Assembly (NCBI RefSeq): GCF_017086465.1
Contig: NZ_CP070961.1
Location: 62,001-126,000, forward strand
DNA from: Nocardioides sp. zg-1228
Lineage (GTDB): Bacteria; Actinomycetota; Actinomycetes; Propionibacteriales; Nocardioidaceae
Reading direction: 5' to 3'
Length of the DNA: 64,000 nt
The notes below the pieces were generated by a model. That model did not search any database, was not told the DNA's origin, and saw only the letters and a list, made by a program, of their open reading frames with translations. A program made the translations under genes and the position numbers. How positions within the stretch are numbered: position 1 is the stretch's first letter; each line of letters opens with the position of its first letter. Positions 1-9,558 of this stretch are shown in pieces.

Positions 1-135
1 CCACGCGTAGCCGAGCTCGATGGTGAGCCCGCGCCGCTGCTCCTCGGCGAGCCGGTCGGGGTCGGTGCCGGTGAGCGCGCGCACCAGGGTGGACTTGCCG
101 TGGTCGACGTGACCCGCCGTGGCGATGACGTGCAT
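1..135 (-). CDS. selB: Selenocysteine-specific elongation factor SelB (5' end only)
   Basis: Only the first 45 codons lie in the window; the gene runs off the left edge. The translated N-terminus carries the G1 loop GHVDHGKST and the following [11 protein letters not shown] typical of SelB, the EF-Tu-like GTPase that brings Sec-tRNA to UGA codons marked by a SECIS hairpin. The ATG at 135-133 overlaps the selA stop codon by one base (TGATG), so selA and selB are translationally coupled. The neighbouring selA, tRNA-Sec and selD make the assignment secure despite the short piece. Confidence 0.93.
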   Translation of the reverse strand, partial: MHVIATAGHVDHGKSTLVRALTGTDPDRLAEEQRRGLTIELGYAW

Positions 136-1475
136 CAGGGTCGGTCCGCGCCCGCCACGCGGCGTACGGCGTCGGCGAGCGTGGCGTCGTCGGCCGGGTC
201 GAGGGCGAGCAGGTCGAGCAGCAGCCGCCCGCGCACCGTCCTGCCGAGCACCGGCGGGTCGCCGGCGCGCAGCGGTGCCGCGAGGCGCTCGGGCAGCGAG
301 ATCGCCGCGCTCGGCAGCTCGACGCCCGGCGCGCCGCCGCCGCCGACGGCTCCGGCGGAGTCGACGACCTCGGCATCGAGCGCGGCGACCACGTCGGCGG
401 GCCAGGCGGCGACGACCGCCTGCGCACGTGCCCGGAGGTCGCCGGCCGAGCGGCCCAGGGCGGCCGGCACGGGGGGCAGCGGACCGGCGAGCGTGGCCTC
501 CAGCGCGGCCAGGGTGAGCTTGTCGACGCGCAGGGCCCGGGCGAACGGGTCGCGCCGCAGCCGCTCGACCAGGCCAGCCTCGCCGAGGAGCAGGCCGGCC
601 TGCGGGCCGCCGAGGAGCTTGTCGCCGGACGCGGTGACGAGGTCGGCGCCCGCGCGCAGCGCCCCGGCGGCGTCGGGCTCGTCGGGGAGCCGGGGGTGGT
701 GCGCCAGCAGGCCCGAGCCGATGTCGACGACGAGCGGGACCCGGCGTCCGGCGTGGGTGATCCCGGCGAGCTCGCGGGCCGGCACCGAGGAGGCGAACCC
801 GGTGACCGCGAAGTTGGAGGGGTGCACCTTGAGCACGAACGCGGTCGTGTCGTCCACGGCCGAGGTGTAGTCGCGCAGGTGGACGCGGTTGGTGGTGCCG
901 ACCTCGCGCAGCCGGGCTCCGACCGACTCCATCAGCTCGGGGATCCGGAAGCCGTCGCCGATCTCGACCAGCTCGCCGCGCGCGATCACCACGGTGTCGC
1001 GCCCGTCGTCGCCGCGCGCCAGCACCCGGGTGACCAGGGCGAGGGCCGCCGCACCGTTGTTGACCACGTGCACGCCGCCCGCGTCGGGAACGGCGGCGCC
1101 GAGGGCGTCCAGCGCACGGCGTCCGCGGCGGCCGCGGCGCCCGGTGGCGAGGTCGAGCTCGACGTCGGTGGCGCCGGCGGCGGTGCGCACCGCCTCGACG
1201 GCCGCCTCCGACAGCGGCGCGCGCCCGAGGTTGGTGTGCACGACGACCCCGGTCGCGTTGAGCACCCGCCGCAGGCTCGACGCCGACTCGGGCAGCGACG
1301 CCACCGCGACGTCGGCGACGTCCTCGGGGGCGACGTCGCCCGCCCGGCACTGCTCCTGCGCGCGGGCCACCGCCTGCTTGACCAGGCCGGGCCCCAGCCG
1401 CCCGGCGGCGACGACCAGGCGCTCGTCGGCGAGCACCTGGTCGGTGCGGGGCGTGGCCCGCCGCGGATCCGGCAC
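135..1475 (-). CDS. selA: L-seryl-tRNA(Sec) selenium transferase SelA
   Basis: A 446-residue PLP enzyme that converts Ser-tRNA(Sec) to Sec-tRNA(Sec) using selenophosphate. The length fits bacterial SelA (about 460). The sequence has SelA hallmarks such as [20 protein letters not shown] near residues 70-90, and the PLP-lysine region [13 protein letters not shown] near residue 285. Translation starts at a GTG just downstream of the selenocysteine tRNA on the same strand, and the stop overlaps the selB start. Order tRNA-Sec, selA, selB suggests a single minus-strand selenocysteine unit. Confidence 0.95.
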   Translation of the reverse strand: MPDPRRATPRTDQVLADERLVVAAGRLGPGLVKQAVARAQEQCRAGDVAPEDVADVAVASLPESASSLRRVLNATGVVVHTNLGRAPLSEAAVEAVRTAAGATDVELDLATGRRGRRGRRALDALGAAVPDAGGVHVVNNGAAALALVTRVLARGDDGRDTVVIARGELVEIGDGFRIPELMESVGARLREVGTTNRVHLRDYTSAVDDTTAFVLKVHPSNFAVTGFASSVPARELAGITHAGRRVPLVVDIGSGLLAHHPRLPDEPDAAGALRAGADLVTASGDKLLGGPQAGLLLGEAGLVERLRRDPFARALRVDKLTLAALEATLAGPLPPVPAALGRSAGDLRARAQAVVAAWPADVVAALDAEVVDSAGAVGGGGAPGVELPSAAISLPERLAAPLRAGDPPVLGRTVRGRLLLDLLALDPADDATLADAVRRVAGADRP

Positions 1476-1509
1476 CCGCCCCTCCTCGTCCGACGACCCG
1501 GCTCACGTG

Positions 1510-1604
1510 TGGCGGAGGCGGACGGGAATCGAACCCGCCCGACCCAGCTGCTGGGTCGCAACGGTTTTGAGGACCGCGTCCGTCACCAGACGAGAACCGC
1601 CTCC
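1510..1604 (-). tRNA. selC: tRNA-Sec (anticodon UCA)
   Basis: A 95-nt tRNA on the minus strand. The 8-bp acceptor stem GGAGGCGG pairs with CCGCCTCC, followed by discriminator G and an encoded CCA. The anticodon loop reads CCTCAAA (anticodon UCA), the T-arm contains GGGTTCGATTCCC, and there is a long extra arm (GCGACCCAGCAGCTGGGTCG). The 8-bp acceptor, the length and UCA are diagnostic of bacterial selenocysteine tRNA. It lies 34 bp upstream of selA on the same strand. Confidence 0.97.
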
Positions 1605-1698
1605 GCGCGCCACCCTAGTCCGGTCCTCGCGGCCGCGCCCGGTCCGCACGCCGGGCACGTGCTCGCGGCCCTGACCAGGCCGTGCCTAGATTGGCCGG

Positions 1699-2721
1699 GT
1701 GACCCAGCGCGCGAGCACGTCCGACCCGGCAATCCGCCTCACCCAGTACGCCTCCGGCGGCGGCTGTGCGTGCAAGGTCCCGCCCGGCGAGCTCGAGCGG
1801 GTGCTCAGCGGGCTGGGCCGGGGCCGGGCCTCGGGCGACCTGCTGGTCGGTCTCGACCACGGCGACGACGCGGCCGCCGTGCGCATCGACCCCGCTCCCG
1901 ACGGCACCGGGCGCGCGATCATCGCGACCGCCGACTTCTTCACCCCGGTCGTCGACGACCCCTACGCCTTCGGCCGCATCGCCGCGACCAACGCGATGTC
2001 CGACGTGTGGGCGATGGGCGGCACGCCCGTGGTCGCGGTCAACCTCCTCGGCTGGCCGCGCGACCGGATCCCGTTCGACGTGGCCGCGGAGGTGCTGCGC
2101 GGCGGTGACGACGCGTGCACCGAGGCGGGCGCGTTCCTGGCCGGCGGGCACAGCGTCGACGACCCGGAGCCGAAGTACGGGCTCGCCGTCACCGGTCTCG
2201 CCGACCCCGAGCGGCTGCTGCGCAACGACGCGGCGCAGCCGGGCATGCCGCTGACCCTGACCAAGCCGTTGGGCCTCGGCGTGCTCAACAACCGGCACAA
2301 GTCGACCGGCGAGTGGTTCGAGGAGGCCGTCGCGGTGATGACGCAGCTCAACCGCGACGCCAGCCGGGCCGCCGTCGACGCCGGCCTGCGGGCGGCGACC
2401 GACGTGACCGGCTTCGGCCTGCTGGGCCACCTGATGAAGATGATGCGCGCGAGCGGCACCACGGCCGTCATCGACGCGGCCGCCGTGCCCTACGTCGACG
2501 GGGCGCGCGCCTCGCTCGCCGACGGGTACGTCCCGGGCGGGAGCCGGCGCAACCTCGACTGGGTGCGGCCCCACCTCGACGCCTCGGTCGACGAGGACGA
2601 GCTGGTGCTGCTCGCCGACGCCCAGACGTCCGGCGGCCTCCTCGTGGTGGGCGAGCTTCCCGGGCACCCGGTGGTGGGCGAGGTCGTGGCCGCGGGCGAG
2701 CGCGCGGTGGTCGTGCGCTGA
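1699..2721 (+). CDS. selD: Selenide, water dikinase SelD
   Basis: 340 residues, the usual length. It makes monoselenophosphate from selenide and ATP for SelA. The catalytic segment near residue 25 reads GGGCACK, so the active-site position is Cys rather than Sec, followed by the conserved Lys. The AIRS-like fold is supported by DHGDDAAAVR and the FTPVVDDPYAFGRIAATNA stretch. The GTG start at 1699 sits 6 nt after a TAGATT hexamer (1687-1692), which suggests a leaderless message. selD is divergent from the tRNA-Sec/selA/selB unit and precedes the formate dehydrogenase operon. Confidence 0.96.
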   Translation: MTQRASTSDPAIRLTQYASGGGCACKVPPGELERVLSGLGRGRASGDLLVGLDHGDDAAAVRIDPAPDGTGRAIIATADFFTPVVDDPYAFGRIAATNAMSDVWAMGGTPVVAVNLLGWPRDRIPFDVAAEVLRGGDDACTEAGAFLAGGHSVDDPEPKYGLAVTGLADPERLLRNDAAQPGMPLTLTKPLGLGVLNNRHKSTGEWFEEAVAVMTQLNRDASRAAVDAGLRAATDVTGFGLLGHLMKMMRASGTTAVIDAAAVPYVDGARASLADGYVPGGSRRNLDWVRPHLDASVDEDELVLLADAQTSGGLLVVGELPGHPVVGEVVAAGERAVVVR

Positions 2722-2737
2722 CCACCCTCGGGGTGGT
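2721..2737 (+). terminator. Short GC hairpin after selD
   Basis: ACCACCC (2721-2727), loop TCG, GGGTGGT (2731-2737) form a perfect 7-bp stem beginning at the last base of selD. There is no U-tract, so it may attenuate rather than fully stop transcription before the formate dehydrogenase promoter. Confidence 0.45.
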
Positions 2738-2765
2738 GGACGGCCCCCGGGGGGCGCCGTAGGGT
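2737..2765 (+). promoter_or_regulatory. Candidate promoter of the formate dehydrogenase operon
   Basis: TGGACG (2737-2742) and TAGGGT (2760-2765) are separated by 17 bp, a reasonable -35/-10 pair for an actinobacterial housekeeping sigma factor. The message would have a leader of about 30 nt including the strong Shine-Dalgarno GGGGAGGTGA (2787-2796) before the ATG at 2801. Confidence 0.5.
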
Positions 2766-2800
2766 CGAGGCACAGCGCACACTGCGGGGAGGTGAGGGCC

Positions 2801-5800
2801 ATGGGTGAGTCCCGTTCCCAGTTGCCGTGGCCTGTGCTCCGCCAGCTCGTCAGCGGCGACTTCCTCGGCCGCGGCAAGGCCGTGCGCTCGCGGGCCACCG
2901 ACGAGATCGAGCCCCGCACCACCACCGCCGACCGGGTCGCGCGCAGCGTGTGCCCCTACTGCGCGGTCGGCTGCGGGCAGAAGATCTTCGTCAAGGACGA
3001 GCAGATCGTGCAGATCGAGGGCGACCCCGACAGCCCGGTCAACCGCGGCCGGCTGTGCCCGAAGGGCTCGGCCAGCAAGAACCTGGTGACCAGCGAGCTG
3101 CGCGAGACCACGGTGAAGTACCGCCGCCCCTTCGCGACCGAGTGGGAGCACCTCGACCTCACCACCGCGATGGAGATGATCGCCGACCGCGTGGTGACGT
3201 CGCGCCGTGACGCCTGGCAGGAGCTCGACGAGAAGGGCCGCCGGGTGCGCCGCACGATGGGCATCGCGAGCCTCGGAGGGGCGACCCTCGACAACGAGGA
3301 GAACTACCTCATCAAGAAGCTCTTCACCGCGATGGGCGCCATCCAGATCGAGAACCAGGCGCGTATTTGACACTCCGCCACCGTCCCCGGTCTGGGGACC
3401 AGCTTCGGACGCGGCGGCGCCACCGGCTTCACGGCTGACCTCGCCAACGCGGACTGCATCATCATCCAGGGCTCCAACATGGCCGAGGCCCACCCGGTGG
3501 GCTTCCAGTGGGTCGTGGAGGCGCAACGGCGTGGCGCGAAGGTGATCCACGTCGACCCGCGGTTCACCCGCACCAGCGCGGTGGCCGACAAGCACGTCCC
3601 GATCCGCGTCGGCAGCGACATCGCGTTCCTGGGCGGCATCGTCCGCTACGTCCTGGAGAACGAGCTCGACTTCCGCGACTACGTCGTCAACTACACCAAC
3701 GCCGCGACGCTCGTCAGCGATGCGTTCGAGGACACCGACGACCTCGACGGGCTGTTCAGCGGCTTCGACCCCGAGAGGCGCACCTACGACCCGACGAGCT
3801 GGGCCTACGACGTCGAGGACGGCCCGGGCGAGCAGAGCTCGGCGCAGGCCGACGACTCCGAGGAGACCCAGGAGCAGAGCGACACCGCTGCCGGCATGCA
3901 GAACGAGGCCCACGGCATGCAGGTGGCGGGACACCCGCGGCGCGACGAGACGCTGCAGCACCCGCGCTGCGTCTACCAGGTGCTCAAGCGCCACTTCTCC
4001 CGCTACACCCCCGAGGTGGTCGAGCAGACCTGCGGCGTGAGCCAGGCCGACTTCCTCGAGGTGTGCCGGGCCTGGACGGAGAACTCCGGCCGCGAGCGCA
4101 CGACCGCGCTGGTCTACAGCGTCGGCTGGACCCAGCACAGCGTCGGCGTGCAGTACATCCGCACCGGAGCGATCCTGCAGCTGCTGCTCGGCAACATGGG
4201 TCGTCCCGGAGGCGGCGTGATGGCGCTGCGCGGCCACGCGAGCATCCAGGGATCCACCGACATCCCCACCCTGTTCAACCTCCTGCCCGGCTACCTGCCG
4301 ATGCCCAACCCCGGCCAGCACGCGACCCTGTCGGACTACGTCGACAGCATCCGCAACCCCGGCAGCAAGGGCTTCTGGTCCAAGGCCGACGCCTACACCG
4401 TGAGCCTGCTCAAGGCCTACTGGGGCGACGCGGCCACTGCCGACAACGACTACTGCTTCGACTACCTGCCCAAGATCACCGGCGACCACGGCACCTACCG
4501 CACCGTGCTCGACATGATCGACGGCAAGGTCTCCGGCTACTTCCTGCTCGGCCAGAACCCCGCGGTCGGCTCGGCCCACGGTCGCGCGCAGCGCCTCGGC
4601 ATGGCCAACCTCGACTGGCTCGTGGTGCGCGACCTGTTCGAGATCGAGAGCGCGTCGTTCTGGAAGGACGGGCCCGAGGTCGCCACCGGCGAGATCGTGC
4701 CCGAGGAGTGCCGCACCGAGGTCTTCCTCTTCCCGGCCGCGTCCTACGCCGAGAAGGAGGGCACCTTCACCCAGACCCAGCGGATGCTGCAGTGGCGTGA
4801 GAAGGCCGTCGACCCGCCGGGCGACTGCCGCTCGGAGCTGTGGTTCTTCTACCACCTCGGGCGCATGGTCCGCGAGCGCCTGGCGGGCTCGACCGACGAG
4901 CGCGACCGGCCCCTGCTCGACCTCGCCTGGGACTACCCCGTGCACGACGAGGGCGCGCTCGGCAGCGAGGGCGCCGCCGCCTGGGGCGAGCCCAGCGCGG
5001 AGGCCGTGCTCAAGGAGATCAACGGCTACGACGTCGCCACCCTCCGCCCGCTGTCGTCCTTCCTGGAGATGAAGGCCGACGGGTCGACGGCCGGCGGGTG
5101 CTGGATCTACACCGGCGTCTTCGCCGACGGCGTCAACCAGGCCAACCGCCGCACGTCGCGCCACGACCAGTCGTACGTCGCGCCGGAGTGGGGCTGGGCC
5201 TGGCCGATGAACCGCCGCATCCTCTACAACCGCGCCTCCGCCGACCCCGAGGGCCGGCCGTGGAGCGAGCGCAAGGCCTACGTCTGGTGGGACCCGACAC
5301 TCGGCGAGGCCGGCGAGTGGACCGGCGACGACGTCCCCGACTTCGAGAAGACCAAGCCGCCGTCCTACCGCTCGCCCGAGGGGTCCGACGGTGTCGAGGC
5401 GATCGAGGGCATCGACCCGTTCATCATGCAGGGCGACGGGAAGGGTGCGCTCTACGCCCCGCAGGGCCTCATCGACGGCCCGATGCCGACGCACTACGAG
5501 CCGGTCGAGTCGCCGTTCCGCAACCCGCTCTACGGCCAGCAGGGCAACCCCACGCGCAAGGCCTACGACCGCGACGACAACCGGATGAACCCCTCGCCCC
5601 CCGAGGAGCACAGCGAGGTCTTCCCCTTCGTCTTCACCACCAGCCGGCTCACCGAGCACCACACCGCCGGCGGCATGAGCCGCTACCTCGAGCACCTCGC
5701 CGAGCTCCAGCCCGAGATGTTCGTCGAGGTGTCGCCGGCGCTCGCACGCGAGCGGGGCCTCGAGCACATGGGGTGGTGCCACGTGATCACCGCCCGCTCG

Positions 5801-6181
5801 GCGATCGAGGGCCGGGTGCTCGTCACCGAGCGGCTGCGCCCGCTGCGGGTCGAGGGCCGCACGGTCCACCAGGTCTGGATGCCCTACCACTGGGGCAGCG
5901 GCGGGCTGGTCAGCGGCGACTCGACCAACGACCTGTTCGGCATCTCGCTCGACCCCAACGTGCTCATCCAGGAGAGCAAGGTCGGCACCTGCGACGTACG
6001 CCCGGGGCGGCGGCCGCAGGGTGCGGCCCTGCGCGCGCTCGTCGCCGACTACGCGCGCCGCGCCGGGGTGGACGACGGCGTCCCTGCGCGGATCGTCACC
6101 GCGTCCGAAGGGGCGCAGGCCAGGTCATTGGCGGGGGCCGACACCAGCGACGACGACCAGCACGACCAGGAGGGCCAGTGA
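2801..6181 (+). CDS. fdhA: Selenocysteine-containing formate dehydrogenase, catalytic alpha subunit
   Basis: One 1126-residue molybdopterin oxidoreductase read through an in-frame UGA (3368-3370) as Sec190. The context NQARI-Sec-HSATVPGLGTSFGRG is the FDH active site, with His after Sec. Cys51, Cys54, Cys58 and Cys86 (CPYCAVGC, RLCPKG) bind a 4Fe-4S cluster. Residues from about 350 hold an acidic, Gln-rich insertion not usual in FdnG. No Tat signal or hydrophobic N-terminus is visible, unlike E. coli FdnG, so the enzyme may face the cytoplasm. The ATG at 2801 is chosen for its Shine-Dalgarno. The stop overlaps fdhB (GTGA). Confidence 0.94.
3368..3399 (+). promoter_or_regulatory. Bacterial SECIS element with Sec UGA codon
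   Basis: The UGA at 3368-3370 is followed by a hairpin with arms GTCCCC (3383-3388) and GGGGAC (3394-3399) and apical loop GGTCT (3389-3393). The loop is the same GGUCU as in E. coli fdhF/fdnG SECIS hairpins, and 18 nt separate UGA from the loop, as in fdhF. SelB is expected to bind here. Confidence 0.93.
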
Positions 6182-7104
6182 TCGGCCGCAACAGCCTCTT
6201 CGGACCGCTCGACCCGGCGCCCGACGCCGGCTACGTCGACCCGCCCAAGCGCAAGGGCTTCTTCACCGACACCAGCGTGTGCATCGGGTGCAAGGCCTGC
6301 GAGGTGGCGTGCAAGGAGTGGAACGACGTCCCGGAGAACCTCTTCGAGATGCTCGGCACCTCCTACGACAACAGCCACTCCCTCAACGCCAACCAGTGGC
6401 GCCACGTGGCCTTCATCGAGCGCTCCGCCCGCACGGAGGCACCGCAGCCACAGCGCGCGGACCTCGGCATGCCGACCGTCGGCGCCCCACCCAGCGACGT
6501 GCCCGAGGAGGCCAAGCCCGACTTCCAGTGGCTGATGTCCTCCGACGTGTGCAAGCACTGCACCCACGCCGCCTGCCTCGACGTGTGCCCGACCGGCTCG
6601 CTCTTCCGCAGCGAGTTCGGCACGGTCGTGGTGCAGGACGAGATCTGCAACGGCTGCGGCTACTGCGTCGCCGCCTGCCCCTACGGCGTGATCGACCGCC
6701 GCCGCGGTCCGGAGGGCGACCCCAAGGTGGGCATCGCCCAGAAGTGCACCCTCTGCTACGACCGGCTCACCGACGGCCAACGACCGGCGTGCGCGGCCGC
6801 GTGCCCGACCGAGTCGATCCAGTACGGCGACGTGGAGGAGCTGCGCGAGCGCGCCGACGCCCGGGTGGCGCTGCTCCACGAGCGCGGGGTGATGGACGCC
6901 CGGCTCTACGGCAACGACCCCGAGGACGGCGTGGGCGGCACCGGGGCGATGTTCCTGCTCCTCGACGAGCCGGAGGTCTACGGCCTGCCGCCCGACCCGG
7001 TCGTCACCACCCGGGACCTGCCGCAGATGTTCAGCCGCGCCGGGATGGCGGGCACGGCGCTGCTGCTCGGCGCGGCGCTGTCGTTCGTGCGGAGGCGCTC
7101 GTGA
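6178..7104 (+). CDS. fdhB: Formate dehydrogenase iron-sulfur (beta) subunit
   Basis: 308 residues with four ferredoxin-type Cys groups: CIGCKACEVACKEW near 37, CKHCTHAACLDVCPTG near 125, CNGCGYCVAACPYG near 158 and CTLCYDRL...CAAACPTE near 192. These are the 4Fe-4S clusters that pass electrons from FdhA to the membrane subunit. The C-terminus (MFSRAGMAGTALLLGAALSF) is one hydrophobic helix, as in FdnH. The GTG start at 6178 overlaps the fdhA stop and the stop overlaps the next gene, so the three are co-translated. Confidence 0.94.
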   Translation: MIGRNSLFGPLDPAPDAGYVDPPKRKGFFTDTSVCIGCKACEVACKEWNDVPENLFEMLGTSYDNSHSLNANQWRHVAFIERSARTEAPQPQRADLGMPTVGAPPSDVPEEAKPDFQWLMSSDVCKHCTHAACLDVCPTGSLFRSEFGTVVVQDEICNGCGYCVAACPYGVIDRRRGPEGDPKVGIAQKCTLCYDRLTDGQRPACAAACPTESIQYGDVEELRERADARVALLHERGVMDARLYGNDPEDGVGGTGAMFLLLDEPEVYGLPPDPVVTTRDLPQMFSRAGMAGTALLLGAALSFVRRRS

Positions 7105-8144
7105 GCGAGGTCGACGGGGCCGGCCCGCAGGTCCGGCACGGCGGCAGCCCGGGTCGCTCTCGCGGTCGCGGGCGTGGCCGCGGCGGCGGCGACCGGGTGA
7201 TGGTGCCGGAGGCCGACTTCACCTCCTACTACGGCCGCCCGATCGTCAAGGCGGCGCCGTGGGAGCACGACATCGCCTACTACCTCTTCACCGGGGGAGT
7301 CGCGGCCGGGACCTCGCTCCTCGCCGCCGGGGCAGACCTCACCGACCGCCCCGGACTGCGGCGCGCCGGCCGGATCGGCTCGCTCATCGCCCTGCTCCTC
7401 AGCATGGTCGCGCTCGTCCACGACCTCGGCAGGCCCAGCCGGTTCCTCAACATGCTGCGGGTCGTCAAGCTGACCTCCCCGATGTCGGTCGGCACCTGGA
7501 TCCTCACCCTGCACGCCCCGTTCGCGAGCCTCGCCACGGCCGCCGAGCTGGTCGGCATGCTCCCGACCCGGTGGCAGCGCGGACCGGTGCGGCTGCTGCT
7601 GCGCCTGGGACGCCCCGCTGGGCTGGTGGGGGCGATCACCGCCCCGCCGGTGGCGGCATACACGGCGGTGCTGATCGCCGACACCGCCACCCCGGCGTGG
7701 CACTCGGCCTACGAGGAGCTGCCCTTCGTCTTCTGCGGCTCCGCCGCGGCCGCGTCGGGGGGCTGGTGCATGGCCACCGCTCCCGTGGCCGAGGCCGGTC
7801 CCGCCCGCGCGTTCGCGGTGGGCGGCGCCGCGGTCGAGCTGGTGATGGCCCACCGCATGGAGGCCTCGATGGGCCTGTCCGCCGAGACGCTGCACACCGG
7901 CGTGGCCGGCAGGTGGATGCGCGCCAGCAAGGTGCTCACCGTCGCGGGCGCCGCCGGCGCGCTCGCGGGCGGGCGCAGCCGCATGCTCTCGGCCGTCGCG
8001 GGCACTGCACTGATGGCCGGCTCGCTGTGCACCCGGATGGGCGTCTACGAGGCCGGCCTGGCCTCGGCCAACGACCCGAAGTACACGGTGGTGCCGCAGC
8101 GCGAGCGGGTCGAGCGCGGCGAGCAGGTGCGCCACCAGGGCTGA
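7101..8144 (+). CDS. NrfD/PsrC-family membrane subunit of formate dehydrogenase
   Basis: A 347-residue integral membrane protein with several hydrophobic segments from about residue 55 onward. HDIAYYLFTGGVAAGTSLL and VHDLGRPSRFLNMLRVVK match the NrfD/PsrC (polysulfide reductase) quinone-interacting anchor rather than the FdnI cytochrome b type. It probably docks FdhAB to the membrane and exchanges electrons with menaquinone. The GTG at 7101 overlaps the fdhB stop. The first 35 residues are Gly/Arg-rich and might not belong to the protein if translation starts at a later GTG or ATG near 7197. Confidence 0.88.
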   Translation: MSEVDGAGPQVRHGGSPGRSRGRGRGRGGGDRVMVPEADFTSYYGRPIVKAAPWEHDIAYYLFTGGVAAGTSLLAAGADLTDRPGLRRAGRIGSLIALLLSMVALVHDLGRPSRFLNMLRVVKLTSPMSVGTWILTLHAPFASLATAAELVGMLPTRWQRGPVRLLLRLGRPAGLVGAITAPPVAAYTAVLIADTATPAWHSAYEELPFVFCGSAAAASGGWCMATAPVAEAGPARAFAVGGAAVELVMAHRMEASMGLSAETLHTGVAGRWMRASKVLTVAGAAGALAGGRSRMLSAVAGTALMAGSLCTRMGVYEAGLASANDPKYTVVPQRERVERGEQVRHQG

Positions 8145-8201
8145 GCCAGAACGGCGCCTCTCGGGCCGACCGACGGCCGGGGCCGGACGAAGGAGACAGC
8201 G

Positions 8202-9488
8202 ATGGACGAGACACCCACGCGAGCGCAGGATCCCGCTGCCTCGAGCCGCTCCGGACCCGGCGGCTTCCGCTGGCTGCTGGTCGGGGGTGGGCTGCTCCTG
8301 CAGTTCTCGATCGGGGCGGTCTACGCCTGGTCGGTGTTCGGTGGCGCGCTCGAGGACGCCGAGTCGTGGCAGCTCAGCAAGGTGCGCGCCTCGCTGCCCT
8401 TCACCGTCACCATCGGCATGATCTTCATCGGCAGCTATCTCGGCGGCCGGCTCCAGGACGCCCGGGGGCCGCGGGTCGTGGCGCTCGCGGGCGGTGTCGT
8501 CTACGGCGTCGGCATCCTGCTGGCGGGGCTCACCAACGGCTCCGACGACTACTGGCTGCTGATCCTCGGCTACGGCGTCGTCAGCGGCTTCGGCCTCGGC
8601 TTCGCCTACATCGTGCCCATCGCCATGCTGCAGAAGTGGTTCCCCGACAAGACCGGGCTGATCACCGGGCTGGCGGTGGGCGGCTTCGGCTTCGGGGCCG
8701 TGCTCACCTCGCCGGTCGCCCAGTGGCTCATCGACCGTGACCCCGACGACCCCACCGGGGCGTTCATCCCGCTCGGCATCGCCTACCTGGTGATGTCGCT
8801 GGTGGGCGCCTCGATCTTCCGCAACCCGCCCGCCGACTACGTCGTGCCCGGCATGGAGACGACCGGCGGCGCGGCCACCGGCGCGGGCCGCGACTACACC
8901 CAGGGCGAGGCGCTGCGCACGCCGCAGTGGTACCTCCTCACCGCCATCCTCACCCTCAGCGTGAGCGCCGGCATCTCGCTGATCTCCCAGGCCAAGCTCA
9001 GCGCCACCGACATCGCCGGCGTCAGCGTCACCGGCGCCGCGACGCTGGTGGGCGTGCTGGCGATCTTCAACGGCGCGGGGCGCATCGTCTGGGCCGGCAT
9101 CTCCGACCGGATCGGCCGGATGAGGACGTTCGCCGCGATCCTCGCGCTGCAGGGCGTGTGCCTGATCGTGCTGCCGCACGCTGGGAGCGTGGCGCTCTTC
9201 TCCGTGCTCGCCGCGGTGATCTACCTCTGCTACGGCGGCACGTTCGGCACGATGCCCGCGACCGCCGGTGACTTCTTCGGCGTGCGCAACGCCGGCGCGA
9301 TCTACGGACTGATGCTCGTCGGCTGGAGCCTGGGCGGGGTGATCGGGCCGGTGCTCGCCTCGGCGCTCATCGGCGAGGACAAGGCCTACACGCTGGCCTA
9401 CACCACGATCGGCGTCGTCGCGCTCGCCTCCGTGGCGCTCACCTTCGTCACCAAGGTGCCCGAAGGACGCCACGCCGAGCACGACTGA
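8202..9488 (+). CDS. OFA-family MFS transporter (oxalate/formate antiporter type)
   Basis: 428 residues with about 12 hydrophobic helices. LLQFSIGAVYAWSVFGGAL in the first helix and GFGLGFAYIVPIAMLQKWFPDK are typical of the OFA family of the major facilitator superfamily. A Shine-Dalgarno AAGGAG stands 8 nt before the ATG. Its place 57 bp behind the formate dehydrogenase operon suggests it moves formate or a related carboxylate, but OFA proteins have varied substrates, so the substrate is inference. Confidence 0.85.
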   Translation: MDETPTRAQDPAASSRSGPGGFRWLLVGGGLLLQFSIGAVYAWSVFGGALEDAESWQLSKVRASLPFTVTIGMIFIGSYLGGRLQDARGPRVVALAGGVVYGVGILLAGLTNGSDDYWLLILGYGVVSGFGLGFAYIVPIAMLQKWFPDKTGLITGLAVGGFGFGAVLTSPVAQWLIDRDPDDPTGAFIPLGIAYLVMSLVGASIFRNPPADYVVPGMETTGGAATGAGRDYTQGEALRTPQWYLLTAILTLSVSAGISLISQAKLSATDIAGVSVTGAATLVGVLAIFNGAGRIVWAGISDRIGRMRTFAAILALQGVCLIVLPHAGSVALFSVLAAVIYLCYGGTFGTMPATAGDFFGVRNAGAIYGLMLVGWSLGGVIGPVLASALIGEDKAYTLAYTTIGVVALASVALTFVTKVPEGRHAEHD

Positions 9489-9558
9489 GCCCTGCCACAC
9501 TCGGCTCATGGCCACGACGTCGACCCGAGTGCCGCGCGACTGAGGCCGGGGCGAGCCG

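Noticed and set aside
3371..3478. Apparent frameshift or pseudogene break in the formate dehydrogenase gene
   Set aside because: The reading frame is unbroken apart from one UGA in the exact Sec context followed by a SECIS hairpin, with all Sec machinery beside it.
2468..5890. 1140-codon minus-strand open frame opposite selD/fdhA
   Set aside because: Same codon-shadow pattern. The plus-strand proteins are unmistakable.
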